DNA of 64,000 nucleotides from Ichthyophis bannanicus (GCA_033557465.1 CM066048.1:17088305-17152304); one strand, 5' to 3'; positions 31,736 through 42,686 are shown, counted from the stretch's first letter. A program made the numbers and translations. Notes: a model not told the origin generated them from the letters alone.

Positions 31736-32265
31736 TTTAACAGTTACGTGGTAATGAAAAACAGCAGTGTGAACAGATCTTAACCCTTCCACCAGAAAGT
31801 CTCAGACTCAATAGCGCACAAATCAGACAGTATGCAAACCATCAATAGCGCTTGTAGCATCAATGACTCTTCTGGGATTTGACTGTTTATATTGTACCCT
31901 CCACCATTTTTTAAAGAGATCTTCACACTCTATTAAAACATGAATGCTTATCTTTTAAACGTTCCCCAACGCCTCCTTCAGGCGCCCTTCTAAACGTTTC
32001 ACTCTGAATCGAGTTTCTTCAGGGTGTCTATAAATAAAAACAACATTCTCATGTAAACCTCTTCCCACGAGCTTTGTTATCAAGTATCTCAATTTTGAGC
32101 ATAGAGGACCACATACCGAATTTAGCATTTCACAAGGATGCTGCCCACGTTTCCTTCAACATCTATTTCTGCTCAATGACTTTTGCCAAAACACCGCGCA
32201 TGCGGACTGAGCTATCTTACTTAGTATTTAAAAAGAGGGGATGACGTCATCAACAACTGATTGGT

Positions 32266-32907
32266 TCATTCAAAATTTCCCTTTCTCATCTTATCACACA
32301 CATACCCCCCCCAATCTATACTGAAGTTCAAACGTGCCGGTATTAAGGTTCTAACATTGAAAATCCATCGCTGTTCATGTAATAGTAATGTTTGTTCCTG
32401 TGTTTTCCCATACATTGCATAATTCACTTGTTCTATACCAAAACACCGCAAATCACTAAACTCATGGGAAAAATCTTTGCAATGCTGCACTAAAGGTGCT
32501 GTCAAAACATTACATTTTAAGCGACTTTTATGTTCCATTATCCGGACCCTTAAAGCTCGTGATGTTTTTCCTATATATAATAAGTTGCAAGGGCAACCAA
32601 TTGCATACACCACCAAACTTGAAGCACATGTTGTATGATGTTGTAAAGCATATGTCTTCTCATGGTAGATAAATGTTTTTGTTTCTTCTGTTATAGCACA
32701 AATATCACATCGCCTGAACTTATAATGACCTTTCTCTATCAAATCATTTTTCCCACTTTTTTCAGACCTAAGTGCTGCCGGACTTAATTGTTCCTTTAAA
32801 TTTTTATCTCTCTTCCATACGCAACGTACGTGTTTGTCTTCCAGACCTACCACATTTTTCAAAATGTTGGTGTGTTTTTGTAGGATTTTCTGAATCTTGT
32901 AACTCAA
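32266..32907 (-). CDS. PLE GIY-YIG endonuclease domain
   Basis: Residues about 65-110 form a C-x2-C ... H-H-x2-C cluster (RRCDICAITEE ... LQHHTTCAS), directly before VVYAIGCPCNLLYIGKTSRA, in which the motif appears as YAI...LYIG. RALRVRIMEHKSRLK supplies the catalytic Arg and conserved His. The frame ends at 32266. The start listed here (32907) overlaps the end of the upstream RT frame by 4 nt in a different frame. In an intact PLE the two form one polyprotein, so a frameshift is likely near 32905. Confidence 0.88.
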   Translation of the reverse strand: MSYKIQKILQKHTNILKNVVGLEDKHVRCVWKRDKNLKEQLSPAALRSEKSGKNDLIEKGHYKFRRCDICAITEETKTFIYHEKTYALQHHTTCASSLVVYAIGCPCNLLYIGKTSRALRVRIMEHKSRLKCNVLTAPLVQHCKDFSHEFSDLRCFGIEQVNYAMYGKTQEQTLLLHEQRWIFNVRTLIPARLNFSIDWGGYVCDKMRKGNFE

Positions 32908-35560
32908 AGGTGAAAATTTGTTATTAAGTTGACATGCTGTAAACTATCACTTTTGTCTCTCATTTTGGTTGACCCTATCAGCCAAGATCTATCATTGAAA
33001 AGTGCCCTTTTGTACGCTCGTTGTACTATTTTTGTGGGGTATCCTTGATCTTCAAAATCATTTTTTAGGATCGTTGATTGCTTCTTAAAATCTATAAGCT
33101 CTGAGCAGTTGCACCGGAACCTTAAAAATTGTGAAAATGGAAGGCTGTTTTTTAATCTCACCGGATGTGCGCTGTTATATTGTAAAAATGTGTTACGGTC
33201 AATTGTTTTTCTATGCACCGAAGTGTGCCATTGCTGTTTCCCTCTTTGTATTGACACATACAAGAATGTCATAATGTTATTATCCATCATGTGAGTAAAT
33301 TGAATGTCAGCATCCAGACCGTTCAACCATTGCACAAAAAGAGTTACTGATTCCATGGATCCCTTCCATAACATAAAAATGTCATCAATAAAGCGATACC
33401 ACATTTTTATTTGAGTAACATATTTTGAGGAGAGGATCCATCGTCGTTCAAAATGCCCCATAAAAAAATTGGCAGTTGACGGGGCACAACTGGCCCCCAT
33501 CGCTATACCGGACACTTGATGATAAAGTGTTTTCTCAAAGAGAAAATAATTATGAAAAATTACCAGTCGGGCTAATTGGGACAAAAATAATACTGAGTCA
33601 TCCGATAAATCACCTCGCCGTTGTAATTTGAACAGTACTGTATCATAAGCTGCTTTTTGAGGTATACTTGTATATAGAGCTTTTATTCAATAATGTTAAA
33701 GAGGAAAGACCCCCTATAGGTATTAAGCCTCTATCGGTGAACCTAGCACTGAACTGAATTCACCACAACCAGAATCAATCAACTAGGTAAACTATGGTCT
33801 CAGATTCACATAAGCACTGCTTTAAACTCAGTTAAAAGCAAAGTGCCTTCTCGCATCAACGACCACTTAACGTTTACCGTTGAGTAAATTGTACTAATGT
33901 TCGTTCACCAAAAAGTTCTTAAATCATTCTAAATTTTTCCATTTTTTCAAGCGTTTTTTATAAAAAATGAATGCGCTTATCTGTAAGTCAATGAAAATCG
34001 CTGGCAAGTTTCCCCGACGCTACCAAAAAGGGTACCGCTCATGCGTTTCAAGTTCTTCATCAGGGGGAAATTCTCATACCCCAGCACATTCTTTACTTTC
34101 ACCGCGGGGTTTTCTAAATTTGCACACAACAACTCAACGAGTTGAACAGACGTCAATAATGAGGCAAAAAACGCCGCTCATTATTGACGTCTGTTCAACT
34201 CGTTGAGTTGTTGTGTGCAAATTTAGAAAACCCCGCGGTGAAAGTAAAGAATGTGCTGGGGTATGAGAATTTCCCCCTGATGAAGAACTTGAAACGCATG
34301 AGCGGTACCCTTTTTGGTAGCGTCTGGGAAACTTGCCAGCGATTTTCATCGACTTACAGATAAGCGCATTCATTTTTTATAAAAAACGCTTGAAAAAATG
34401 GAAAAATTTAGAATGATAGAACTTTTTGGTGAACGCACATTAGTACAATTTACTCAACAATGGTAAACGTTAAGTGGTCGTTTATGCGAGAAGGCACTTT
34501 GCTTTTAACTGAGTTTAAAGCAGTGCTTATGTGAGTCTGAGACCATAGTTTACCTAGTTGATTGATTCTGGTTGTGGTGAATTCAGTTCAGTGCTAGGTT
34601 CACCGATAGAGGCTTAATACCTATAGGGGGTCTTTCCTCTTTAACATTATTGGCTATAACCCTCTGCAAATAGACCAACACAAGAGTGTATAGAGCTTTT
34701 ATGTCTAGTGTGACCAAAATTATTTCTGGGTCTGCAACCCAATGAACATGTTGGTCCAATTTCTCTAGAAAATAAGAGGTGTCTTGTATGTAAGATGGTA
34801 TATCAGTAAGTAATGGACGAAGATATGAATCAAGAAAAACTGACAAAGGCTCAAGCACAGTGCCCCGCGTGGAGACTATAGGTCTCCCAGGAGGTTTGTT
34901 TAAATTTTTATGGATCTTAGGAACTAAGTAAAATCGCGCCACAGGGGGGATCTTCACGTTTAAAAACTTCCACTCTTTTTTGGAAATGATTTTATTCTGT
35001 AGAGCTGCCAATGTAATTTCATTGATCTGGTCCTGGAGATTTTTCGTAGGGTCCTCCTCCAATATTTTATAGGTATTAGAGTCCGATAATTGGTGCTGGG
35101 CTTCCTCAAGATAATCATTTCGACTCAAGACGACCACCGCTCCCCCCTTATCTGCCCTGCGGATCACTATGTCAGTTCGAGTTCTTAATTCTTTTAGTGC
35201 AACTCGTTCTTGAACTGACAAAACACTCTTCAAATGAGCAGTTTGTTGTTCTAGGATTCCTACATCTTTAAGTACTAATTCTTTAAAGACAACAATGGCC
35301 GGATGCAATTGGCCTGGCAGTGACCATGTCGACTTAAACGGTAATGGTACTCTACGACTCACTGATTGAACATTCATATCCACCACAGTGTTCGGTACAG
35401 AAGCAAAATATGCTTTCAATCTTAACTTCCTCACCAAACCCTCGAAATCCACCCAGAATTGAAAGGGATCATGAATAATGGTTGGTACAAAAGATAAACC
35501 TCTCTCCAATATTTTATTTTGATCTGATGACAAAACAGATCCAGATACATTAATTACCAA
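32904..35560 (-). pseudogene. PLE reverse transcriptase, split by palindromic insert
   Basis: The N-terminal part (35560-34703) has IVIRRADKGGAVVVLSRNDY, PPVARFYLVPKIHKNLNKPP and PGRPIVSTRGTVLEPLS, which are PLE RT motifs, and reaches the first catalytic Asp in LDIKALYT. The gene resumes at 33686 with IKALYTSIPQ and goes on to HQVSGIAMGASCAPSTANFF and the YRFIDDIFMLW catalytic Asp pair (about 33400). The insert at 33687-34688 interrupts it at LDIKALYT. PLE RTs are related to telomerase. Confidence 0.88.
33687..34688. mobile_element. 1-kb giant palindrome (fold-back element) in PLE RT
   Basis: Arms of about 475 bp (33687-34162 and 34178-34660) are near-perfect reverse complements around a GGCAAAAAACGCC loop. 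TATAGAGCTTTTAT flanks it on both sides (33673-33686 and 34689-34702), a 14-bp target duplication. Mirrored frames in both arms are shadows of each other. The arms contain CTGATGAAGAACTTGAAACG, a motif like that in PLE non-coding ends, so it may derive from PLE terminal sequence. Confidence 0.85.
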
Positions 35561-35604
35561 ACCAGTTTTTTGTTTTTCAAGTGGCTGCGGTTGTTTTATT
35601 CTTT

Positions 35605-35961
35605 TTAGTTGTTCCGATCGTGATGTCTCCCCTTTCCTCTTACTTCGTCGTTTTTCTTTTTCTTTCTTTTGTCTGTGTCGTTCTCCAAAAAATCTTGCCG
35701 AGATGACTTACTCGATTCTACCTCACTGGAATCTTCAGATGCTGTGTCGAAGTTAACTTTTTTACGTGTTGCTCTATTCTTTCTTTTAAAATCCATCCAA
35801 GGATAGACATAACCATTAGTATAATCATTGTAATCTCTCTGGAGCTTTTTTGTTTTAGCAACCCTAACTTCCCGTTGGAGTGTTTCAAGTTGACTCTTGC
35901 CCGCTTCCAATTTTGATGTGAAACTATCCTCTGACTCTTTTTCTTTTAAAATGTCCAACAT
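35605..35961 (-). CDS. PLE N-terminal region, highly charged
   Basis: A 118-codon frame precedes the RT frame (35560). It is Lys/Glu/Ser-rich with a possible helix (KSQLETLQREVRVAKTKKLQ) and a basic tail (KRKKKKNDEVRGKGRHHDRN). PLE proteins often have a variable, poorly conserved N-terminus. The break at 35605-35560 suggests a frameshift rather than a separate protein. Confidence 0.5.
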   Translation of the reverse strand: MLDILKEKESEDSFTSKLEAGKSQLETLQREVRVAKTKKLQRDYNDYTNGYVYPWMDFKRKNRATRKKVNFDTASEDSSEVESSKSSRQDFLENDTDKRKKKKNDEVRGKGRHHDRNN

Positions 35962-36084
35962 TTTTTCTTCTTCATTACGATATTCACCTAAAACATTTTT
36001 TTGTGGTCTCTGCTATTAGGACCATCAAATCCAGTGAACATTTATTCAAAATACAGTTCCATTTTTCAATAAAAACTGAACTAC

Positions 36085-36811
36085 ATTGGGGAGGGGGCCT
36101 CCTTTATGCATTCCCCCGACCTTCTTGATGCCCAAGACCCTGTTCAAGCTGCAGGCCAACAGGTGCTCTATGATTCTAATAGCCCTGTCAGCCATGGTTT
36201 TCTCTGCTACTTCAACTGGCGCAGACTCCATCTCTTAGCCTGGGACATGCACCCAACTTCCTCTCTCAGGATCATGGGACTCTTCTCCATCCCAATCCAC
36301 AAGCCCTCCGTCTCACGGTGTGATTGCTGAAAGCATGCTGACCTCAACCTTCCACAACAGGTCAAGACAGCCGACTTGCATCGTGCAAGCCATCTACCAA
36401 ATGTTCATATACCTTCAAATGGCAAAGGTTCACTCTCTAGTGCACCCCAAAACATATTGACCCCTCTACCTACCCTGTGGACTTTCTTTTACATTATCTC
36501 CTCCGCTTGTTCTCAGCAGGTCTCAAGACTAACTCAGTCAGAGTTTATCTTAGTGCCATCTCAGCCTATCACAGACCAGTGGACAGGCATCCCGTTTCTT
36601 TGCACCGCTTGGTGCAATGATTTATGTGGGGTCTCCTGCTGTTCAAGCCACTAATCATACCACCACCGGTGGACTGGGACTTCAGTGTGGTCCTAGCGCA
36701 ACTTCTAAAGCCTCCTTTTGAGTCTTTAGCCACCGCTACTTTAAAATTCCTGTCCTGGAAGGTAATCTTCCTCATCGCTGTCACCTCAGCTCACTGCATC
36801 AGCATACTGTA
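36085..36811 (+). pseudogene. DIRS copy A, right part (MT-like end and recombinase start)
   Basis: PPTFLMPKTLFKLQANR matches PPIPLIPKTLFRLQRDR of copy B, continuing the homology lost at 25719. Recombinase remnants follow: LNLPQQVK, SYHHRW-type degraded core and SSLSPQLTASAYC-type first-arginine region, where ARR has become a His codon (SAHCISIL). It ends at 36811 at the tail of an L2-like LINE. Many stops. Confidence 0.8.
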
Positions 36812-37810
36812 GGCTTTATTTATATATTTGTGAGTTTTATATACTGCTTTTTCAACATAATCAAGGTGGTTTATATATAGCATCTTAAACAAACTTAAAA
36901 CAGTTACATAAAAACAAGGTGTTGTGAACAAAGCAGCAAGGCAAATAAAGCTAAAAGCAAACATAACTATATTCAATAATTTAAACTTATTTACACATGC
37001 AGAGTAGGCATTTGCATTTATATAAAATAAACATGTAATACAATTTTTTTTTAGACAGTGTTAAGTAGGTCTGTTTACAGGTGTAATTGGAGTGTTGTAT
37101 GCAAGTCACTGATGTACGTGTTTGTGGTGAATCGTTTGATTCATTGGGTAGTGAATTGCTTATGAGTTAACAATCTAAAAGGTATGACTTGAACCATTGT
37201 ATTGTGCTGCCATTGATGCCAATCTGTTGAAGCCTTTCCAATAGTATATCGTGGTTGATTGAATCAAATGCTGCGGTTAGGTCTAAGAATATTAATATGT
37301 AGGCTTGTTTGGTTCTTTCTATGCCTTGTATGATCTTGTCAAAAAGTGTTGTTAGCAGTGTTTCCACTCCATGGTATGGCCAGAAGCCGTGTTTATGTAT
37401 GTCCAACGGTGCATGTGTGTCTAAGTGGTCCTGTAGTTGTTGTTGTATATATTTTTTTCAATGATTTTGGCTATGAAAGGAAGGTTTGATATGGGCCTAT
37501 ATGAATCGGGACAATTCTTATCCAATGTGATCTTTTTTAGAATAGGATGGATAATTGCTTTCTTTAATGTCTTTGGCAAATAACCCTGTGATAGGGAAAC
37601 GTTCACGATTTTGAGGATAGAATATAGGGTGCCATTTCATATCTTATAAGTTTGACCCTGCTTACCAGGCAAGGATCTTGATGGGAAGTGGTTGTATTTA
37701 TTGCTGTAATAGTTCGGAGCAACTGGTCAATATTGATTTTGGAGAAGGTATTCCATGAAGCGACATTTTCACTGTTATCAGGTTTGTCCAACACTAAAGC
37801 TGGGATTGGT
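36812..37810 (-). mobile_element. L2-like LINE, internally deleted
   Basis: The minus strand carries RT pieces: NCPDSYRPISNLPFIAKIIE (37530), FLDLTAAFDSINHDILLERL (37250) and an upstream LRTITAINTTT segment (37740). The RT stops before the FADD box, and a 3' tail follows (36990-36812) with ACCACCTTGATTATG...AAAGCAGTATATAAAACTCAC. LDLTAAFDSINHDILL resembles L2-clade RTs. The C-terminal half of RT is deleted and the frames are broken. Confidence 0.7.
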
Positions 37811-37933
37811 CTAAGTTCGGGGTCTCAAACACGCGGCCCGCAACAGAGGGAAACAAAAAAAACCCCTGGCTTCTCCTGCTGCTGCTGCCGCCGTGGCAGC
37901 GGCAGAATCAACTGTCAATTTAAAAAAAAAAAA

Positions 37934-38246
37934 ACTGGCTTCTGCTGCTGCAGCCGTGGCAGCGGCAGAATCAGCTGTCCCACGGCCCCTTCCCCTCTAT
38001 CCGGAAGAGCCATGAGTCTGCTCCATCAGCGGCGGGCTTTTCAAGCCGCGAAGAGAGTATTTCCCTCTCGCGCGGCTTGAAAAGTTAATACGCTTAAGCC
38101 GCGCGAGAGGGAAATACTCTCTTCGCGGCTTGAAAATCCCGCCGCTGATGGAGCAGACTCAGGGCTCTTCCGGACAGAGGAGAAGGGGCCGCGGGACAGC
38201 TGATTCTGCCACTGCCACGGCTGCAGCAGCAGAAGAAGCCAGTCTT
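37934..38246. repeat. Palindrome with about 150-bp arms
   Basis: GCGCGGCTTGAAAAG...CTTAAGCCGCGCGAGAG marks the centre near 38089. The arms include GAGTCTGCTCCATCAGCGGC and its complement. The arms are GC-rich and nearly identical. Confidence 0.9.
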
Positions 38247-38269
38247 TTAAATTTCATTTTATTTACTTG

Positions 38270-38770
38270 GGCTGATGTGGGGGGGGGGGAGTTAGGACTG
38301 GAAATGGGCTGATGGGGGTTAGGAAGGACTGGAGGTGGGCTGATGGGGGGGAATTAGGACTGGTAATGAGCTATGGAGCGGCTAAGACTGAAATGGGGTA
38401 ATGGGGGGGGTTAGGACTGGAAGTGGGCTAATGGCAGCGGGGGGGGGGTAGGACTGGTAATGGGCAGATGGGGGTTAGGGCTGGAGGTGGGCTGATTGGT
38501 GGGTTAGGACTGGTAATGGGCTATGGGGGGCTAAGAATGAAAATGGGGTGATGGGAGGGTTAGGACTGGTAATGGGCTATGGGGGGCTAGAAATGGTAAT
38601 GGACTGGGGGGTTGCTAGGACTGGAAATGGGCTTAGTGGGGGGGAGCTAGGACAGGAAATGGGCTGATGGTGGGGCTAGGATAGGACTGGAAATGGGCTG
38701 ATGTGGGGACTAGAAGGGAGCGGATGCTGGGTGGGGCTGGAACTAGAAGGGAGCTGATGTTGGGGGAGGA
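38270..38770 (+). repeat. G-rich minisatellite (small array)
   Basis: Degenerate units of about 30 bp of the type GGTTAGGACTGGTAATGGGC followed by TATGGGGG-like runs. The unit is related to the large array at 48790-51540. Confidence 0.85.
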
Positions 38771-39244
38771 TTAGAATGGGATGGGGCTGGGAGAGTGAAA
38801 TGGAGAGGGGAAAAATATTTTGTGTGGGAGGGAAGAAAAATCTACAATTGGCCGGGTATTAGGAGAGTAAGTGGTGATTGAGGATGGAGGGGTAAAATTT
38901 GAGTGGATGAAATAGGAATGAGGAAGGAGCAAAAGGAGAAAGATTAGTATGTTAAAGCAGATGTAGAGAGAGAATGGAAAAAAACTAGAAGAGAGAAGAA
39001 AGGACAAATGGACAGCAGACGATGGAGAGTTAGCAGAAGACACGAAGAAACCAGAAGAAAGTGGCTGGAACGATTGCAACTGAAAAAATGCACAAAAGGT
39101 AGAAAAATATCTATTTTGAATTTATTAACTGGAATATGTCAGCTCTGGGAAATGTGCATCATTAAAGTCTGCGCTTTGTATGGTAACATTATGCAAATAT
39201 TTATGCAAATGAGGCCCCGCATATGTCCATTAGTCATCCCTGTG

Positions 39245-39530
39245 CTGTTGCCACACTGAAAGCCTGCTCAAAGTGGTATGTTTTCAACAGAGATTTAAAT
39301 CTTTTATAATTGCTTTCTAATCGGATGACCAGAGGGAGACTATTCTAGAGAGATGGTGCCACACAGCAGAAAGCTGTGCCCCTTATAGATTCAAATCTAG
39401 CTTGGGATTGGGGGGGGGTAGAAATAACTAAACGTTTAGCATGGAGGGAGTCAAGACAATGAGGAAGAGTATAAGGGGTAATAAGAGTTGACAAGTAAAA
39501 TTGTGTCAACAAATGAGGTCTCACTAGAAG
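39245..39530. other. Unassigned stretch
   Basis: No gene or repeat family was recognised between the minisatellite element and the CR1-type fragment. Confidence 0.45.
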
Positions 39531-39790
39531 TCTTCGGTGAGATTTCATTTGGAGTATTGTGTGCAATTCTGGAGACCACACCTTCAAAGGGATATAAACA
39601 GGATGAAGTCAGTGCAGACAGTTGCTACCAAAATGGTCAATGGGCTTCGTCATAAGGCATATCAGAACAGACTTAAAGATCTCATTATGTATACTTTGTA
39701 GGAAAGGCAGGAGAAGGGAGATATGATGGAGATGTTTAAATACCTCCATGGCATAAATGCACAGGAGAGCCTCTTTCAATTGAAAGAAAG
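39531..39790 (+). pseudogene. CR1-type LINE ORF2 fragment, left of DIRS copy E
   Basis: The sequence matches the C-terminal RT region of the LINE at 60400-60650 (TGGAGTATTGTGTGCAATTC; YAYQNRLKDL-like). It is cut after TTTCAATTGAAAGAAAG by DIRS copy E. It resumes at 47358 with GCAATGAGGGGG, where the other copy reads straight through GAAAGCAAGTTCTGCTATGA. It is 5'-truncated. Confidence 0.82.
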
Positions 39791-39922
39791 CTTCCTTATC
39801 GTCACTCCAGTCCAGTCCCTTTACTTCTGGGTTACGCAACCCTTCCAGCAGCTTGGAGGCTGAGCCCAACCTTTTTGGAGGTGGAGCGGTATAAATACCA
39901 CTGGGGCCACCCACCAACTCCA
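39791..39922 (+). repeat. DIRS copy E left inverted terminal repeat
   Basis: It is the reverse complement of 47197-47325 or so (CCTCCAAAAAGGTTGGGCTC, GGTGGGTGGCCCCAGTGG). The outermost 25 bases differ from the right end, as in DIRS-1, where the right end carries an extension. Confidence 0.92.
39890..39897 (+). promoter_or_regulatory. TATA box in DIRS copy E left ITR
   Basis: TATAAATA lies in the near-palindrome GCGGTATAAATACCACTGG and faces into the element. The start site would be about 25-30 bp downstream (near 39922). The right repeat holds the same box on the minus strand (47223-47230). Confidence 0.65.
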
Positions 39923-40002
39923 GTATTCTCAGCCTCCAAGCAGCTGGAGGGTTCCGTAAGCCTAGGGCTTACTGGAGTCCTACTTTCTATTTAATTCATT
40001 TA

Positions 40003-40026
40003 ATTTACTTACTTACTTACTTACTT
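40003..40026 (+). repeat. (TTAC)n microsatellite
   Basis: Five to six TTAC units in the DIRS copy E leader. Confidence 0.8.
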
Positions 40027-40029
40027 TAT

Positions 40030-40830
40030 TTTCCTTTTTTCCTTATTAGTGCCCTTCCGGTTAGTTTTTCTAGGTCTCTGCTCCTTTAATTACTGCCTGC
40101 TCTCTCCATCCTCCTTCCCCTCCCCCCCTCCCGGACCGGGCATCGGAGGTGATTTTCGGCAGCGTAGAGGAGGATTTCCTGTTCTTCCCTGCTACCGAGA
40201 CGGCCAGCTCCTGCACTAACTCACCACAGATCTGCCCTGCCTCGCGCCGAAGCCCTCCTGGTGGCTGAGCGCTTCAGGCAGCGCCGCTAGTCAGCGTTTA
40301 CCGCCGGACCCGTCCAGGAGCTGAAGGACGCGGAGGCGAGACCCAGTCTTCCCGGGTACTGCGGGGGAGCGGTTTTAGCAGCGATTTACAAGAGGATCAG
40401 TGGTTTTCAGCTCCGGAGCGCAACACGGCCCGAAGGATAGACTCGCGGTACCCCGTTCAGAGCTCCACGTGGTGAGGCCTACCACGTGTAGAGCCAACGG
40501 GCTGTGACCGCTGAGTCGGGCCCAAGAACCAACACTGCCTTTAAAACCGCAAGTACCTCGAATGAGGAAACGGAGTTTACCTTTTATTTCTTTTATTTTT
40601 TATTAGCGTTAATTTGAATTTGTTTTGGTTTTCTTTGTATTTCTTTGCCTTATTTTTAGTTATCAAACAGAGGGGCTGTTAGTTTCCTTCCTTAGGGGGA
40701 ACAACTATTCAATCTGCCAGAGGAGAGAGCTCTCCCTCTCTCTCTATATCACAGTTAGTAAAGGGGTGATCAACCTCTCTGGGCTGTGCTGGTTGCTTTT
40801 GAGGGCTCGCAGTAGGAAGGCCTCAGCTCT
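40030..40830 (+). other. DIRS copy E leader
   Basis: GC-rich sequence between the left terminal repeat and gag with no open frame of note. It probably forms the 5' untranslated region. Confidence 0.5.
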
Positions 40831-40835
40831 AGATC

Positions 40836-41112
40836 ATGGCAGCTCTAGATCATGGCACACGCAGGGGCACCTCCGCAGAGGCAGGAATCTGCAGGAGCTG
40901 TGCGGCAGTGGCGGCCTCAGTGGAGCAGGAAATTAACTTGACCATGACTCTTCCTTCTCAGGGGTCAGGCGACCTCCTAGAAGGGGAGGGGGGGTCACAT
41001 GTCCCTCCTTCTACGTCCTCGGACGTGCCCACTTCTTCCCTGTCCCCCTCCCCCCTCCCTGCAGGGGAAGGGGGGGCAGGGGACTTTTTCTCCCCAGACT
41101 TCATCCTATTGC
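40836..41112 (+). pseudogene. DIRS copy E gag, N-terminal part
   Basis: Open frames here (for example MAALDHGTRRGTSAEAGICR) lead into the insertion point of the short-TIR element. Joined across one target repeat, the frame ...FSPQTSSYC continues as LRKQGLGAGEAG at 42695. Whether the true start is at 40836 or 40999 is unclear because the frames differ. Confidence 0.5.
41105..41112. repeat. Left TSD of short-TIR element copy 2
   Basis: CCTATTGC is repeated at 42687-42694; the match extends to CCTATTGCTTG, 11 bp, by overlap with the element end. Confidence 0.8.
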
Positions 41113-42686
41113 TTGTCAGACGGCTGCCTGGGTGAGAATGTTCACAGTCTTGGCAAGTGCATATATCAATATGATTTGCAAGGGATTGTGGGCAATGCAG
41201 TTCATTCACACCAGACACAGCTGCTCACAATAATTAGTTGTGCTTGATGGTAAAGCCAATAAGATATTTATTTATGGGGTTATTTCTCCCAACACAGATA
41301 TGCTTGGTAGCACATAAATCAGGTTACTTGCTTTCAGTGTTAAACTTGGAAAAACAAAATCAGGAAAACAACATTTGAACTTGTCAGGCAATCAAAGCAA
41401 AAGAAATAAGACCTGGTTGGTAACAAACTGGTCTTTTCTGTAGGCTTTAGCTAATATTTTCTTAGCAGTGTATCAAACAACAAACAATATCCACAAAGAA
41501 GAGAAAAACTGTTCTTTTCAGGTTAACTTCTTATATCTTCCCACATAGATTCAGAAGTGATTCCCTCAGAGCTCACAAGCAATTAGGTAAGGCTCAATTG
41601 CTAGCAGTTACCCAGCTGAAACCCCTTAGCTGGCTTGCTTTCTACTGCGTGGCTAAAAATCCTACTCAGGAGCTTTTCTGAGCAGATTAAAGAACAAGTT
41701 TGTATTTCTTTGTGATGGTTGCTGTACTTTGTAACAGAAAATTACCAAAGGAGTTTAGACAGAGAGCAGTCCATGTAAACACATTCTTCATCTGCAACGT
41801 CTCCCCCTTTTTCAACAATCATGGGCTCAATATCATGGATTGGCACAGATGAATTTCTCAATGGAGCACTTTCAGGAGAATACTTGTTTCCCTGCTGTCT
41901 TTCAAGGTGATAGCTAGGGCATAGATCAGTGTTCATACCTAAGCTTCCATTGCTGTTAGAGTTCCTCTCTATATAGCCTGGCCAGTATGTAGTCCAGTTC
42001 TTATGTCCAGCCTTCCAATCCAGATCCCTGGACACTGGATCTCTCTTCACATACCTTCTGGCACGGGTCTTAGGGTCCCTTCCACGTGCAGTCGTCTCCC
42101 TCACAGTTACCATCTGGAGATTCCTAGCTCCGCAGCACCATTCCTCTGGCTTTCCCCAGTCCAATGGTGTATGCTGGCCCTTGGAATGCCTTCCAGTATA
42201 CGTACTGCTATGAACTCCTTTAGACCTCCCAAAGGCTTTTCTCCTCTTTCTTCCAAAGGGTTTCTTTCCCTCTCTGTCCGTCCGGTTTGGCTTCTGCTTC
42301 TGATGATCCTCCAGATGAAACTGAGGATATCCAAGTTGATCATGAAGATGATGATGATTCTCTGTAGAATAAACTCTACCTTTATTCTGCTTAGATGAGT
42401 GCTCCTCCCTAACACAGCGCAGCTGTGCTGAATCAGGCCCTGCCCTTTGAGATGAGTGCTTAGGGATTACCTCATAGCCCTCCTGATTGAACACACGTTT
42501 CCCCACTTCAGCTCCTCTAATGGCTGTTGGAAACCTGGTGCATTCTGGGACTGGTAGTCTTTTATGGGAAAATTCTGTTTTCTTATTTCTACCAGAACTG
42601 ACAGGTTGCTTGTTCAGAGTCACTTCACCTTTCCTATAGCTCCTTCCTGAGCTATGATAAGCTTCCTTATCACATGCTTCACAAGG
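41113..42686 (-). mobile_element. Short-TIR element, copy 2 (unclassified)
   Basis: An inverted, full-length homologue of 6584-8132. It starts TTGTCAGACGGCTGCCTGGG at the left and ends CTTCACAAGG at the right. The 8-bp flanking repeat and the clean interruption of an otherwise open gag show a recent, precise insertion. The ZNF143-like motif is present here as TGCAAGGGATTGTGGGCAAT (41177). Confidence 0.72.

Larger units (their letters stand above)
31760..36070 (-). mobile_element. Penelope-like element (PLE)
   Basis: Minus-strand reverse transcriptase followed by a GIY-YIG endonuclease domain is diagnostic of Penelope-like elements. A 3' non-coding region (32260-31760) follows. It contains, on minus, CTGAAGAAACTCGATTCAGA-type sequence near 32021, which is common in PLE ends. 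A 1-kb palindromic insert with 14-bp flanking repeats interrupts the RT. The element separates DIRS copy B and the SINE from the right part of DIRS copy A. Confidence 0.9.
37818..39240 (+). mobile_element. Palindrome-plus-minisatellite element, copy 2
   Basis: It begins GGGGTCTCAAACACGCGGCC, a hAT-type terminus. It contains a palindrome (37934-38246) flanked by an A-run, then a G-rich minisatellite (38270-38770), then a purine-rich segment, and ends near ATGCAAATATTTATGCAAAT GAGGCCCCGC (39187-39216). The 3' two-thirds match 51540-52970 of the large copy. Termini and target duplication are not resolved. Confidence 0.7.

Noticed and set aside
34278..34310. Complete hammerhead ribozyme in the palindrome arm
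   Set aside because: The CTGATGA...GAAAC core is present, but the 5' strand of stem I finds no partner; kept only as part of the low-confidence motif finding.
33967..34373. Two identical 79-codon frames on opposite strands
   Set aside because: They are mirror images created by the giant palindrome.
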